A DNA stretch of 64,000 nt, taken from assembly GCA_930367205.1 (NCBI GenBank), contig OV884013.1:92505333-92569332 (forward strand), in the 5' to 3' direction. The notes under the pieces were generated by a model. The model ran no database searches. It saw only the letters and a program-made list of their open reading frames with translations, and was not told the DNA's origin. The DNA comes from Acanthosoma haemorrhoidale (taxonomy: Eukaryota > Arthropoda > Insecta > Hemiptera > Acanthosomatidae). Position numbers and translations under genes: made by a program. This document shows positions 25,070 to 37,431 of the stretch, one piece after another. Numbering within the stretch: the stretch's first letter is position 1; every line of letters starts with the position of its first letter.

Positions 25070-27730
25070 TGACCAGGGAACTTCTAGACCCGTTATCATA
25101 TCCGAAACACTGTCTCATAACCCGAGCTCACCTCCTCGTTTTGTTGTTTTTTTAAAGGAATGGATGCACCGACATGATACCAGCCTTGCCTTGAATTTAT
25201 GTGTGTGTGTTTTTTTAAAGCCGGTTTTGGCTGATCGTGAGACGAGATAAGGGAATCGATCATAATTTTCGTAGAGCTTAATGTATCATCAAAACCGGAA
25301 AAAAAATTACCATAATCCCACCACAGTACGCGAACAGTCGAGGTGTGGTTTAAAAACTCGTGGTTGTCTTTGACTAATTTCTGAAGATACGAGGAAAACA
25401 TCTTTTATTCATTAATGCATCATCTTATTTCCGAGAATAGACTATTTATAAACTATAAAATGATATTACATAATATATCTGTTGAGTTTGGCTGGACAAC
25501 AACTGTTTGGATCAACAGCGCCATTTAATTTTGCTCGTTACGTTCTAGTGAAACTTGATGGACTTGACCTATTTTAGCCAGATCCTGGTCCTACCTCCAC
25601 TGATTTGAAGCAATCTGATATTTTTCTCTTTGTGAAATTTGCCTGAATTTTGAGTTTTAAAGGATGATTGTTAATTATATTGTTTACGACCTCTTTGGAG
25701 AGATCAACAGAAACAACAAAACGGCAGCTACGTAACTGTGCCATCCAAGGGCCTTGTTATCATCTTGAACTCACTAGGAAGGTTCCTTTATTCAACTCCA
25801 AACTTTATGTCAATCGGTAACGTTCAATCAAATAGTATTCATCTAATGCAATATTCCGTTATCTATCTATATTTGGCTTGAAATCTCTAACTCTAATATT
25901 ATTGTGTATATCGAGTTTAGATTTTATATGATCAGATCATGGTACAATGTCTAATTTAAATTTTCTTTATACGTCATTTTAAAATAATCATTTGGAAAAT
26001 TTCAGTTTTTTTGTGATATATCTGTGATATTTTCCCAATTTAAAATATGGTAATAATTTTCCCTATTATCTAGACATTTTTTGAAGCAAGTAATTTTAGT
26101 AATATTATTATGGTTTCCCCTTGTTTTCTCTGTTATATTTTAGTCTGTTGCCAAATAAAAGTTAGTCTTACGACTTGTTGTTCCATTTATGCCAGGAAAG
26201 GCATGTTTGTATGTCGTGAAATAAAATTCACAGTCCATTTAAACTCAATTCCTTCGAATCTTTTCTATGTATTACTTACATTGTATTGTGTATTGCATTA
26301 CAAAAAAATGAATCGGTCCAAAAATTCACCATGGTAAATCTGGTTTTGCGTTTCCCAATAAAAAAAAGTTTAGCAGATCAAAATAAAATATTACGGAATC
26401 AGGAAATAGGTTTGAGAATTTTTTTATTTTGATGGATACACATTCAAAAATTGTCTTATCGGCTAAATAGCTTCTGTTTTTTTTCTAATTTTCAGAATAT
26501 TTCTGTCCAAAAAATTGAGTATTTGTATCGTTTCGTTGGTTTTTTAAAATACGAGACCCTAATGTTTGTTTTCACCCTTGAATCGGTACATTCTGGTTCA
26601 TGAGTATTTTCTTTGACCCGGAGGCAGGAAATTACCAATGAAGCTTTCATTCGTTGTGCCATCGATAATTGTCTACGAAATATTACACCAATTTTAAATT
26701 TTTGTGTAGAATTTCTCTCCAGTGCCTCTGGTATTAAATGGTTCAGCTTTGACGGAAACGGAAGGCGTCCAAGAATCCACTAATGCCTTTGTTTATTCAT
26801 AAACGATTCATGAATAATTTATGTCAGATTACCAGGACGTTCTACCGCTTCAAATCTACACATTTTACTATTCAATTGCCCTGGCATTCTGTAAACGATC
26901 TGGTCCTGCCAAGCATCTGTGGATTTATTTACAGCTTACAAGCTGCCAAGTTATAAGGATGTTGTTAACTTGTGGATATTGAACACAATAGAGATATATT
27001 AGTTAACTATTTTTCCTGTAACCGTCTTTCAAAAATATATTTATTTTCAAGTTTTCTTTCGACTTAATTTTTACCTGATATAAAATGTCATATTAATATT
27101 TGTCGACATTCGTTAACTGCAGAGAAATTGTCACCTTATATTCAGGAATTCAGGAAAAATAGAACAAATTTCCATTTCGTAAATATTTTGAATAAGGTGT
27201 AGTTTAAATTTCCTCAGTTTCTCTAAGGAATCCGTTCCCTGATGATGATGAGCCTGACGTGGTTCATTCGGCCTCTTGAGGGAAGTTGAGTATCTCTGTC
27301 AGCCGGTACTGTCTTGAACTGACTACCCTGTCAGGAAAAGATCGACTCAATCTCGGCTGAACCTCTTTGATATTGTGTGTTGCTAGTGAGAACAGGGAAG
27401 TTTAATGAAAAACGTAAAATTTTCGTTTATTTTGCTCAAGGACCTACAGCATTCATTCAATATATTATTATTTAATTTGTAAAAATTATCTTTTAAGTAA
27501 TTTTGTAAATATGGTTTTGTTTGTTGTCTTTTTATTGAGTAGGTTATTTATTTTAGCTTTCCTACTTAAAAAAAAAACATCTAATAACAATATAGTAACT
27601 GAACTGTAAACAAATTGTAAATAAACTGTATATTTTTGATCCATAATTAAAATTTTGCTTTCACATAATTCCCATTATTACATCTTAATCAAAACGAAGA
27701 CAGAATATACCGTTAAAAGTTAGATAAATC
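25070..27730. other. non-coding DNA right of the satellite
   Basis: No recognised gene. A 101-codon minus-strand frame at 25401-25096 abuts the array and has a fairly balanced composition, but it matches no family I know. A patch around 27235-27370 is somewhat GC-richer without an identifiable feature. Confidence 0.45.
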
Positions 27731-27744
27731 ATATTAGGTGTCCT

Positions 27745-27980
27745 AATTACTGCCCGAAATTATACATAGGAGAAACCCTCAAGACTTAAAAAAAAGAATG
27801 TACCAACACAAATGTGTTTTCAAAAACGTAGGAAATAAAGAGCCTAAATACTAGTTCAACACAGCGCATCAAAATTCACTAACATAGATTTGACTTTGAC
27901 AATAACCAAGCAAATCTAAAAGAAGACTGAAGGACATACACTTTTAATTCGGTAACACTTAAGCATCTTCAATGCCGAAA
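27745..27980 (+). pseudogene. Penelope-like GIY-YIG endonuclease remnant
   Basis: One frame reads CPKLYIGETLKT and then hits a stop. After a +1 shift it continues LKKRMYQHKCVFKNVGNKEP. This reproduces the core of the GIY-YIG nuclease found at the C-terminus of Penelope-like retroelements: YIG, then a conserved Arg and His. Later pieces (FDFDN, LKHLQCRNFN) continue in shifting frames. The GIY half is missing or decayed. Several stops and frameshifts show that it is dead. No reverse transcriptase was found next to it. Confidence 0.5.
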
Positions 27981-27999
27981 TTTTAACTAATGGGAGATT

Positions 28000-30348
28000 G
28001 TCCCTTGATTTCTGATATTTAAGGTTCTGTATGTTTGAAAAAGTTTTTAGGAACTTTGTTTTTGTTTTTTTTTATAAAAAAATATTTGAAGAAATTTCTT
28101 GGCCATTAGTGATTTTTGTTAATTATGATTTTTGAGAGAAATGTAGTTTTTCGTATAATATTAGTGGGCTAAGGGTTAATATTTCTTCCAAAAATACATG
28201 TCCTCCCCCCAAAATTAAGTGTTTTTATGTAATGGTCATGTATGTAAATTTATGTTTTTTCATAGTACTGAATAGGCGAAAAGTCTATTATTGGTTTAAT
28301 ATAAATAAATAATAATAAAGTACTTTACGGTAGCAATAATATGAGACGAAAAAAGAAACTCAGCTGTTGGAATGTAGAACCTGAAATTTCTAGCTTAGAA
28401 AAAAAAAAATAGTTGTAGTAATATTTATTAATAAAACTTTTAAGAAGGCATTAAACAATGTTAAATGATGACTGAATGTGCCGACTTGAAGGAAGGACAT
28501 GGCTTCCTGGCGTGGGAGGTTTCCTTGTTGACAGTCGCGTGCACCGCTATATGGCTTGCATATTTAATAGGACATACTTATGCAAGCACTTGCCTTGTCG
28601 TTGTTGCTCTTATTTATTTTACTTTTTGTTATTTACACTGTGTCATTGATCTTTGCCTCTTGACACCATTCATTCATCTGCGTATTGCGAGTTCAGTTCC
28701 GTCTTAGACGTTTGAAACATTGTATTCGATTAACGATAAATTTTAACATATACAAATTATTGTTTATATTATATTGTTTACATTAAAAAAGTTTACATTA
28801 TAAAAATTACATTGTAAAGTTAATATTATAAAGTTATTTTATAAATTGTATAAATCTCAAAGCCGATGTGGGCTTTGGAATTGCAGATATTCAATAACTC
28901 TAGATTAGTATTTTCATTTTATGATTGTAGTTTTCGAAAATAATCATTTAAACAGGTATGTGATTCTGAAAAACTATTTTGTCTTATTTGCTGCTATTTT
29001 CCTTAACGTATTGGCCTTGAAGTAATTGAAGGTTAATAACAAATGATACATAATTATTTTTAAAAAAATACGCCTATATTTCTCTAAATATAATAATAAA
29101 ACAAAATTTACGTAACATTATATTAAAAACTTGCCCGCGAGCACAGTTTTGGGGACCTCTGCCGAATATCATACTTCTTAAATAAACACGGGTAATTTCG
29201 AACTATAACTACAAAAATGCATTAAAAGTATCGTTAACATCGTGTTCGCAACATTAACTCATCCAGTGTTTCATCATCATAATTTGCGAGGTAGTTCCAT
29301 TTGTTGCTGCGATGATGCTAAAAATAACTCTTTCTTCCCTATATTAAATCGATTAATTAAAAACATTTTTACTATTGAATGTTGAGTTGACTATTGACCA
29401 TTGAGTTGGGTTAGTTAATAATTAAATATTTTGACGTCCTCAACTGTCATCGAAAGTTCGTTTACAACGTTTTAGCAACCCCAGTTTTATATAAAAGAAT
29501 TATTTTTGCTTAAAGCTTTATTTGATCGCCAAGAGGTGCTAGAAATGTAATAAAATTTGTAAAAAAAAATGGGGAATGATGGGACAATTATCGGTCAATT
29601 AATTGTAACTAAATAATAATATTTTTCATTTATGAAGGCTTTGTGATGAATTACATGTATTATATGTTGTGGTTTAAGTTGACTTTTATTACAAAAAGTC
29701 CTCAAAACTGTCAATAAAATAGTTTTGCCGACCGTAACTCCACTCACCTTTAATTGTGTGATGCGTCACGCTTGACTCAAATTTTAAAGTATTTTGTTAT
29801 GCTAGGTTGTCCTGAATTTCAATTATGATTTATTGCCACTGAGTAAATACTCAATAATTAGGTCAATTGCATGGACTATAAGTAAAGAAAATCAGTAAAA
29901 AGAGAGACAGAGAGTGGGGAGAAAGAGGGGGAGCGAGTGATAGAACATGAGTGAATAATGCTTTATTTACAAAAACTCGCAAATTTAGGTTGTGAACGAC
30001 CTTTCTTACAATAAACGAGAAAGTACATTACAATGTCAGTAGGTCTACGCCATGACATTGTTTGCTTTATTAGGACTCTTTCAATAATTTACATTACGCG
30101 CTACTAACAAAAGCACAAATAAGAAACCTTATTACATGTAAATAATTAAACAATGTATTTAAACTTGATTTTTTTAAAGTTTATTAATTGCTATTTGAAT
30201 TCTATACACGTTCTGTGAGGTTAAAAAATTGTTCTCATATTTTGAAAAGTAATAGGTTTTTAATTATTTTTTAAAACTGATTGGTTTATTGTTAAGTTTT
30301 AATGAGCTTGGTAATTCATTGTGCAATTTTATTATTTTTATAACAAAA
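28000..30348. other. AT-rich non-coding DNA
   Basis: No convincing gene. An 80-codon hydrophobic frame at 28465-28707 resembles membrane segments only by composition. A purine-rich GA patch lies at about 29895-29945. Confidence 0.5.
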
Positions 30349-30358
30349 GAGTTCTGAA
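30349..30358. repeat. target-site duplication of minus-strand LINE, 3' side
   Basis: GAGTTCTGAA here is repeated at 31014-31023 and directly borders the poly(T) run, as expected for target-primed insertion. Confidence 0.7.
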
Positions 30359-31013
30359 TTTTTTTTTTTTTTTTTTTCTTTCATAGCCCCTTTAAATTTC
30401 CAGATAATTATATATAATTATAGATCCTCAGGTGAATCTATTTACAAATTATTTTGTATTTCCTGTAGCATCACTACATTATATACAGGTTTTGTTTTTT
30501 TATAGAAATTATATAATGAATAAACAAGTATAATGATATACATTATACGTGACTGGACTAAACTGACTAATAAAGGTGATAGGGCCCACCTTTTTGATCA
30601 AACTTAAAACTAACTTACATACTAATTCTTATCCTAATTTTTCCCCGACAGTCTCATAGTGTTAAACACTGGGTTTGTCAGGTGCTGCAACGAGTCAAAA
30701 AACTTAATGTGTCTCCGGCGGATGAACTCACCCACCGACGGCACACCAAGCAACGGGTGCAGGTCAGCGTTCTTCAACCTCTCGAAGGAGGTATGTCCGA
30801 CCACTTTTCGCATGATTCCATTCTGGAAGTATTGGAGACATTTGGCTGTATTGTCAGTCAAGTGGGTAAATAGCGGGGCACCCTACAGCAGAGCTGGCCG
30901 GAGGACACATTTATATATCATCAATTTGAGACGAAGCGACAGGTTAGGTGAAGTTAGCAAGTGCGATAGCCGGTAAGACCTTTGTCGTACTTTTTCTATT
31001 TTATTACTAAAAT
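30359..31013 (-). mobile_element. 5'-truncated jockey-like LINE, copy A
   Basis: The plus strand opens with a poly(T) run (poly(A) tail on the minus strand). A 3' UTR shared with the copy at 45214 follows, then the C-terminal end of the reverse transcriptase ORF, including SFERLKNADLHPLLGVPSVG and EFIRRRHIKFFDSLQHLTNP. It is truncated at the 5' side inside the ORF. Relative to copy B it has a 31-bp deletion near the ORF end and an in-frame TAG, so this copy is dead. The ends are fixed by the duplicated GAGTTCTGAA; the 5' end is uncertain by about 4 bp because of microhomology. Confidence 0.85.
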
Positions 31014-31023
31014 GAGTTCTGAA
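31014..31023. repeat. target-site duplication of minus-strand LINE, 5' side
   Basis: Second copy of GAGTTCTGAA, matching 30349-30358. Confidence 0.7.
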
Positions 31024-32160
31024 ATATGTTGGTTCTGCATTTTTATACTTGGATTAATGTCTAGTTTGTATATTGTGAATCGTAAGTAGTGTTTTATAGT
31101 TTTCATACAGATATATCAGTTTTTTGTATTAATTATTATTATTTTCATTAAGCTGACCACAGTAATGTTTTAAACTGTTTTTTAATGATTTTGAAAATAA
31201 TTAATTGCTTAAATTTATCTCTAATTTCATCACCTACATTCAGGTTTAGAGTGAACCTTGTTAAAGTATATTGTACTTTTTGTATTAGTATCATATTATG
31301 TTTTTTTTGGTTTATATTGTGCTATAATTTAGAAATTTCTTAAAGCATTGTAATCGGTTGAACATTTTCCAAGATCTTATCCCAAGATAAGTTCCCTGTA
31401 ATGATAAAGCCTAACATTTAACATTTTCACTATACGCATTATTGACTTTTATTTGACTGATATTTATTCAAGATATTTTTATTTTATTTATTTGATTATT
31501 ATTTTAGCAAGAGAGAGAGGGGGAGAGAATCAATGCTTGTTTATTTAGGGGAAAATGTATTACCATATAATGGTTTAATTATGTTCAGCCTAATTTGTCT
31601 ATATTTGCGTGATGAATAGTTAAGATTTGAATACGACGGCCAGATATTAGAAATGGCAAGAGGCCAGGAAACTGGCATGGTAGGTATCACTTGGCGCTCT
31701 CAAGAACCATTAGGGCTTACGAATCCAAAAACAAACAGCAATTATTTAGATAAGACAAGATCATAAATCCTGTGAAAACATTGCTCAATCTCGATTGGTC
31801 AATGTCTGGCTAATCCTTCTTATTTTTTTTTTTGTTTGATCCACTTAAACAGAACCAATAATGTTTCCTTTCTTCCGTGATTTAGTAATCACAACATAAA
31901 ACATTTTTGTGTATGAACAATGCAAGATCCTCGACCGTAAGGGTTTACTCAGGAAAATAGAATTTCTGTTGAGTTTGAAGGGACTACTTTTAAAAATATA
32001 TGGGACTTATTATTATTATAAAATTTAAATGCAAACACACAAGCAAATGACAAATGCTCGTGTCCTAATCCCTTAGCATCGCCGAGCTCGAAAAGATATT
32101 TTAAAGATGTTTTTATATACTCAACTTCTTGGTGGTATGGATCCCAATAGTATAATTAAT
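31024..32160. other. non-coding DNA
   Basis: AT-rich with a short GA-rich purine patch near 31510. No recognised gene or repeat. Confidence 0.55.
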
Positions 32161-32163
32161 TAT

Positions 32164-32328
32164 TAGTCAGTCGGTAAAGCTCCCAACTGAATATTGACTC
32201 CCGGTAACGAGTCCCGATCTGGCAATATATTTTTTCTTATAATAGTAAATATTTAAAAATATAATTGCTGGATCGGGACTAACCAATATCCAGATGGAAA
32301 TTTAACCAACTGAGCTACCCCGCACCAG
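32164..32328. repeat. head-to-head pair of tRNA-like SINE heads forming a palindrome
   Basis: The right arm, read on the minus strand, starts GGGGTAGCTCAGTTGG, a canonical Pol III A-box, and ends AGTCCCGATCCAGCAAT. The left arm, read on the plus strand, shows the related TAGTCAGTCGGTAAAGC and GAGTCCCGATCTGGCAAT. The two arms face each other across an AT-rich spacer of about 35 bp, so the DNA could fold into a long hairpin. The left arm carries an extra segment of about 13 bp. The anticodon regions are degenerate, so these are not tRNA genes. Confidence 0.65.
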
Positions 32329-32334
32329 TTGACA

Positions 32335-33400
32335 TACAACCCAATATAAATTCTCTTTGGGCAGATTTGGTCATTCGTCTAAAATGAGCGAATCCTTGGC
32401 AGGTCCCCTCGCCTTTATGGCTTTTCTAGCAATGAAATGTGAGATTTTTTTTTTTTATGAATAAAGGTATGATTAGTATATTGATTTTTAAAAGCAAAAA
32501 AAGTATGTATTAATTTACCGTATCCTAGAGTTTTGTTTCATTCCTCCACTAGGTAGTAATTTGCGTTCCGGGGGGGGGGGACTTGAAATATCAAATGAGG
32601 ACTAGAATATAGCCTCAGGTGTTACTGGTTCCAATGTAAGGAGGGAGGGGCCATGCAGGCCTGGGAATTTTCAGAGCAGCGTAGAGTAGTCATTTATTTT
32701 CAAGCGTTTTGAGGCGGTTCCGTAGTTTTATTGTTCTAATTAAATTGAGTTGCGTGTGGTTTTATTAAGCCACCATCAGATTTTTCAAACTTTCCTATTT
32801 ATTTTGTGATAAATGTGTAACTGATAAGTGTAGTTGTGCTTTCACGCCTTTTTATTTTAATTCGCATTTGATGTTGTTATTTCTGTTAATATTTCAATTT
32901 TTGTTAATGTATGTTTTACCAATGGAGGGAGCATTTCCTAAAAGACAATTGTTTTTCACATTAATTTTAATTTTTAATTCATTGTTATTGTTTCATTAAG
33001 AATATAACGTTTGATGACTTAACATTCCATGTGTTAAGCTCCCATACAAATATTATTCGTTCATCCTTTTTCATTCTCTCATTAACGTGTTCATTCCAAT
33101 TATCACCCTGCCTTTTTCCTCACTGTTTATTTTCAGTTAAATGGTTTAATAAAATGGAATTTCCGTTCCATTATAATGAACGCATAGCTGAACCAGCTGT
33201 ATCTGGTTACATATGATCCGGGACCTCAAAACTCATCAGCTCTGCACCTCAAATGAAACATTAAATTATTATTTAAAAAAAAATATTTATTATAACAGGC
33301 TTCAAAAAATTAAAAATAAATTATTAATTGTTTCATGTTTATACTAGGGAAAGGCAGAGCTGGCTGACTTCGAAATGACTGCGACTTTGTCGTTTGGTTT
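32335..33400. other. non-coding DNA
   Basis: AT-rich with a G run at about 32571-32580. No gene recognised. Confidence 0.55.
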
Positions 33401-33409
33401 AGAGACTTC

Positions 33410-33725
33410 GGTTTAGTTAAAAATTTTAAAACGCAACACAAATTTGAAATTCTGAGAGTATTAAATTTAAGTTGAATTAATTCTGAAAGGAATGATACCA
33501 AAGAGTCAACTATATGCTTGGTATAATGTAATAAAGCGAAAGAAATGAAATTAATAACTACACTTCAGTGCTATTTCTGGTATATAATTTAAAGTAAAAT
33601 ACAAATTTGGAATTCCGACAGTATTGCATTAAAGGTAGGATGCATTCTGAAAATAGTCACAAAAATCTCATGTAAAAATGATTTAATGTAAGCCTGGTAT
33701 AATGCATGTCAAAAAAACGTTTTGC
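33410..33725. repeat. divergent tandem repeat, about 150-bp units
   Basis: Two diverged units, about 33410-33560 and 33565-33725, share ACAAATTTGRAATTC, GTATT and TTGGTATAATG-type blocks in the same order. A third related unit lies at about 54380-54540. The family is unidentified. Confidence 0.45.
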
Positions 33726-33729
33726 TTTT

Positions 33730-34610
33730 CTCTTCATATAAATTTGGCGTATGTTCTGCATTTTAGAAAATTCACGTTAAAAGTTCTCTCTGCTCTGACC
33801 CTCTCAAATTTGTTTTCTGCTTAACGGTTTGCTTTCAGTGATTATGCATAGACACATTTTTGAAACAAGTTTGTGTTAATTTCTAAACGTTAAAAACTAA
33901 CTATTCAGTCAGTAATCACTCACAATCATCCGTGGTTTAGTATCATATCTGTGGCTCAAACGAGATATGTGTACATAAATGATGATAGGCTTTGATACTC
34001 CCGTGAAGAAATGGATATTGTTGATTTTGACTGCATTAGGTCCTTAATGGTGCCAAAAGAGTTTTGTCGAAACATATTTTTCTAGAACGTTGAAACGTTG
34101 GCAGCTTCCCATCCATTCGCATTCTATTAAAAATAAATTTATTTTTTCAGTAAGATTACACCAATTTAACAATGAATGGATATGAATTTAACGATAGTAT
34201 TAATCATCCACAGGTGTAGTGTTGTATTCTTTGGATTCTTGCCAATCTTATTATTTACTATTTTAAGCATTTTATATGTAACTGTTTTCATTGTATGTAA
34301 ATTAAAATTTTTTGTCTGAATTGTAGTCCTCAGGATGCATGAATAGTCGGAATGTCAACTGATGATTTAAAATCAACAAAAAAAGATTGGGAGAGACTTC
34401 AATCTTTATTTATTTTTTTTCGAAAAATTACTTTGAACACGACTTGAATATGAATGTAGAAGTGTCTCTAATGGAGTGTTAGCCTGAAGAATAATATAAT
34501 ATATATATTCCTAGTTGACTATATAACGCCTGTTATATTGTAAATAAAACTAATCAAGTACCGATGTTTTATTATAATTGTATTTTTTTTTACAATCTCT
34601 CCATGAAAAA
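33730..34610. other. non-coding DNA with one dispersed-repeat fragment
   Basis: The block 34285-34380 resembles 40700-40830, sharing a GTATGTAAATT start and TGAATTGTAGTC, then ATGAATAG/CTGAATAG. Otherwise nothing was recognised. Confidence 0.4.
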
Positions 34611-34619
34611 TAAAAATTG

Positions 34620-34930
34620 CTTAGAGGGGAGCTGGAAAACATTCCTGACTATGCCGGAGTGGACGGACGATGGGCGTCCGCTCTTCTGCCAGTGTTGCCA
34701 ACAGCCGACGGGGGTTTCCCTAAGCCGCCGGCCGAACAAAGCCGCCCTATCTCCGATATCTAAATGGATACAGGGGCTATAAGAGACACCGTTAGCTGAC
34801 CACAGCAGGTGTACCAACCCACCGACCTGGTGGTTCATCGACCTCTCACGTCTCTTTTGCATCTCTCTGTTGGCAACTCTGCGTCTTATTGCTTCTTCCT
34901 TCCGCTGTCGTACTGACTTACGTACGTGCT
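34620..34930. other. GC/CpG-rich island of unknown role
   Basis: It is markedly GC-rich against the AT-rich background. It contains GTTGCCAACAGC and, in opposite orientation, TTGGCAACTCTG-type motifs. Overlapping open frames exist on both strands (plus 34564-34782, minus 34862-34590), but none matches a known family. It may be a promoter or an old element. Confidence 0.35.
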
Positions 34931-34934
34931 TCCT

Positions 34935-35830
34935 CGGTAATCATCTCGGTGACTCACACTTCAACACTTGAACAATAGACTGGGTTGTTCAATTCCGACT
35001 GATTGTTTAGCAAATAATGTTTTTCGTTTTAGGTTCAAGAGGTTCTCAGCTTCATACTTGTATTCTCGAAAACTTTCCTCTTTAAAAACAATCTTGGCTT
35101 ACGGCTCTACCTCCTTCAACCCTCGTTAAGTCTTTATTCTCTAGGCATTCTACTGTCATTCGCCCGGACTAATTTATCCTACACAATACATGTAATATAT
35201 TATACCATGTCCCACTACTATGAAACTTACTTCATCATTTGGTCATGTCTATTTGGCGCAGTATAGCCTTGGGTTAAAAATATTTATAAAATATCTGAAA
35301 AAAACACATAGACTCTACATGTTGTAATGTATATATATCATTTTTTTAAATACTGATTAAGGATTAATAAACTTTCTGTCTCTCTGTAACTTTATTATAT
35401 TATATTTGTGTTTATAAAATTTTTCAAAAAAAGCTTTTTGTCTCTCTAAAGATTTTTTATTTATTGTTACTTCACCAGTCGACATTTCATATATTCAGGC
35501 ATCCGTGGGACTAAAAATCAAACTATATGCTTATAAAAAAACATCTAAATGTTTAATTTTTTTTATATAATAAAATTGGTAATAATCCAAATTCATTATT
35601 TTTAAATAGAGTTATTATATTTAAATTAATTAGTAATTTCTTCCACTATTGCTCACCGAATTGGTAACTTTTCTGCAAAATTTAATGAAAACTTTCTTAT
35701 TTTAGAATACTAAAATATAATTTTAATAAAAAAATTATCTCTTTAGAACATTAAAGATATCCAGAATCCATACTATCTTTTTTTATCTATATTCGTATTT
35801 TTACTCCCACTTAACCGATAACTTATTTGA
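34935..35830. other. AT-rich non-coding DNA
   Basis: No coding sequence recognised. Confidence 0.55.
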
Positions 35831-36000
35831 TTTAAGCTGGAAGGTAAAGTGAGACTGGCTGGACTGAATGAATTGACCTTAGCGATGCCAGTGAGGGACA
35901 AGCAAGGAGACAGCCTAAGTCCATTGCTATTCATAACTTATATGTTTGTAATAGCCCAAGTACGAATAAGACAGGCGAAAAGCAATATCTTAGCCTCGTA
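35831..36000 (+). pseudogene. LINE reverse transcriptase fragment
   Basis: A 56-codon frame reads KVRLAGLNELTLAMPVRDKQ, then GDSLSPLLFITYMFVI. QGDSLSPLLF is the diagnostic block of non-LTR reverse transcriptases just upstream of the catalytic DD. The frame starts after TGA and ends at TAA (35998-36000), and the catalytic box is not found downstream. It is a decayed fragment of a different LINE from the two jockey-like copies. Confidence 0.75.
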
Positions 36001-36235
36001 AATTTCTCACCAGTGGTTACATAGCTCTGGGTGGGTATATGCAAATGTCCCAGTCATTATTGCAAATTCTTCTGTTGGCCGTGGGTAAATAGGCGAAGTA
36101 GAAGAGTTCGGCTTAGGTTTTCATCAAATTCATTAATGCTCAACGTTCTAACGTACTATCTACGTCTGCATCAAGCCGTAGCGTTCCTTTATTCATGTAA
36201 TTACTTCGACTTACATGCAGTTCTGAGAGCTGGTG

Positions 36236-36283
36236 ATTATTTTTTTTTATCACCATTGGTGATAATTAAAAAAAAAAAAATAC
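36236..36283. repeat. short perfect hairpin flanked by T and A runs
   Basis: TTATCACCA and TTGGTGATAA face each other almost without a loop, bordered by T-rich and A-rich runs that extend the stem. Confidence 0.6.
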
Positions 36284-36299
36284 ACTCAACTATTTAATG

Positions 36300-37430
36300 C
36301 GAATGGGTATCGTTTCGGCTTACTATGCAGAACACCCTATCAACTGTTGAGTGAGTGGACTTTACCCAATCAGTTTTAATGTCATCTGTAATGTTATTCC
36401 CTTTGTGTCTTTTATCATTTCTTCTTCATTATTTTTCAATCTACCGGTGAAAAGTAAGGTCATTAAAAATGATCGTTTAAAGTCATCAATGCACTGTCTT
36501 GTTTTTTTATTCTACTCTTTTGTATCTAAGTTTAGTTACTAAGTATTATCGTAATTGACTCCTGCTTTCTTTTCTTGTCCGGACCTGATGTGGACATACA
36601 TGCATTTGTTGAAACGTTGTCCGTCAATAAATTTGCTGAAAACCTAACAACCCTCATTCGTCATCCTAAGCAGAGTTCCTAACAAATGTTTGTACTCATT
36701 TATAGCTAGGTTTAGAATTTAGGGATGAGCTAGGTGCAAAGAATTCTTCAGTGTGATGCTTAGATCATGATGATCTTGTTTTTCGCGTTTAATGTTGGAA
36801 AAATGCTATCATTGCAATTAGTTTATCAGTTATAGTTATGGCTATCTATTTCGCAATGATCCGCACGTTCCATTTGTGCACAAGTAAACGGTGGGTGCTT
36901 AGGCTCAATAATATTAACCTGAATAAAACTATTTCCTGCAATATGTATTGATATCTGCATAGAGTAAGTCTTAAGTGCGATGTGGCTCACCTTGCTCGGA
37001 TCACATGCCATGTTGAGGCCGGCCCCTCATGTCAGGGTTGCCTGGTTCTTGTCTGCATTTTACCCCACATTACCAGGCGATTGACTATCATTTAAAAATA
37101 TCTAGTCTAGCAATTTTATTCCCATTTAGTGATTTAATTGTATTGCCATATAAAGCATACAGATTAAGGCAAATACCAATAGGGTGGGATGCTTTAGAAA
37201 CATTGTTGAATTATTCGTTTCGATGACCTGAATTAAACCTTGTGCCCGTTTGAAATAATCTTCCGTTACAATTCACTAAAAATAAGGTCTTTCCATAAAG
37301 TTAGGTATTACTTCAAAGCAAAGTTAGTTGAAATAGTCTAAACTGTGTTAAAAACACATAAATTTCCTTCCTACAAACAAATTACAGCTTTTATGCATCC
37401 TAGCAAAAACTTGAACGGTTTGTGATAAAG
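36300..37430. other. non-coding DNA
   Basis: No gene or repeat recognised. Confidence 0.5.
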
Positions 37431-37431
37431 C

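Noticed and set aside
21149..25072. 1,307-codon open reading frame
   Set aside because: It is a translation of the 29-bp satellite. The 29-residue period arises because three reads of a 29-bp unit make 87 bases, and the unit has no stop on this strand.
25096..25401. 101-codon minus-strand frame beside the satellite
   Set aside because: The composition is plausible for protein, but there is no known family, no splice context and no conservation evidence.
28465..28707. 80-codon hydrophobic frame
   Set aside because: T-rich DNA yields membrane-like frames by chance; there is no motif or family match.
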